This document shows positions 63,896-64,000 of a DNA stretch of 64,000 nucleotides, in pieces. Source of the DNA: CAYNWT01 sp964485095 (GTDB lineage: Bacteria > Planctomycetota > Planctomycetia > Planctomycetales > Planctomycetaceae); NCBI GenBank assembly GCA_964485095.1, contig CAZAIB010000002.1, forward strand, positions 71,351-135,350, given 5' to 3'. Within the stretch, counting starts at the first letter, position 1, and the number at the start of each line of letters is the position of its first letter. The notes beneath the pieces were generated by a model, which saw only the letters and a list, made by a program, of their open reading frames with translations, was not told the origin of the DNA and ran no database searches. The translations under genes and the position numbers were made by a program.

Positions 63896-64000
63896 GCGGG
63901 ACACTCCCCGCCGCTGCCCACATCCCTCCGGGTTCCAACCAGCTCAAACACGCAAAAATATTCGTTTGCGAAACAGAAACAAAAGCAGCAGCCACTTTAC

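Noticed and set aside
1..64000. CRISPR array, phage, transposase, rRNA
   Set aside because: No spaced direct repeats of array type, no integrase or transposase domains and no rRNA-like sequence were seen.

Overview
The window looks like a chromosomal segment of a planctomycete (Planctomycetota, probably Planctomycetales or Pirellulales). The evidence is the mix of gene types: a secreted sulfatase, several secreted PQQ-like or WD40 propellers, a surface protein opening with the LEDRxLLS motif, a VIT/von Willebrand-type giant protein, YHS-like metal-site proteins, and small conserved lipoproteins. Base composition looks like mid-50s % GC. No phage, transposase, integrase, CRISPR array or rRNA is visible. 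Most of the window is ordinary chromosome with many short transcription units on both strands.

Layout. 1-9.8 kb: exported proteins (thioredoxin fused to two YHS-like repeats, esterase, Asp-box propeller, double-YHS protein), a three-gene minus operon (HEAT/sandwich protein, PQQ propeller, CrcB fluoride channel), a TIGR01777 epimerase and a large hydrolase. 9.9-12.7 kb: metallophosphoesterase, spondin-domain protein, and an apparent decayed copy of the spondin gene's 3' end. 12.9-19.9 kb: a 1481-aa PQQ-like propeller, CPBP protease, CysE and an SRPBCC protein. 19.9-28.9 kb: an envelope-type cluster on the plus strand (coiled-coil Arg/Asp-rich protein, two TPM-domain proteins, a 2014-aa VIT/VWA protein with duplicated domains and a Gly-rich linker). 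28.9-32.9 kb: PurM, an ABC-2 permease, a SHOCT lipoprotein and a sulfatase. 33-39.6 kb: a Delta-60/RTX surface protein, HisF, a PilT-like ATPase, a DUF2007 zinc-ribbon protein, tRNA-Ser(UGA) and a bestrophin.

39.7-50.7 kb: a secreted protein with a duplicated unknown domain, an SDR, NAD(P)HX epimerase, ScpA, a Pro-rich secreted protein, a small lipoprotein, HU, a YkgJ Cys-cluster protein divergent from HemQ (coproheme decarboxylase), RsgA, and a staphylococcal-nuclease-fold protein overlapping purine nucleoside phosphorylase by 1 bp. 51-56 kb: a WD40 lipoprotein and two membrane proteins. 56-64 kb: AroC and YjbQ (coupled by stop/start overlap) with cysteine desulfurase downstream, mannose-1-P guanylyltransferase, an MnmE-like GTPase that lacks the MnmE C-terminus, DusB and a PAP2 phosphatase.

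The most unusual items are the giant VIT/VWA protein with its TPM neighbours, the truncated MnmE paralogue, the nuclease/PNP pair, the fossil spondin 3' end, and several intergenic repeat families. I did not find a complete, clearly new defence or mobile system.
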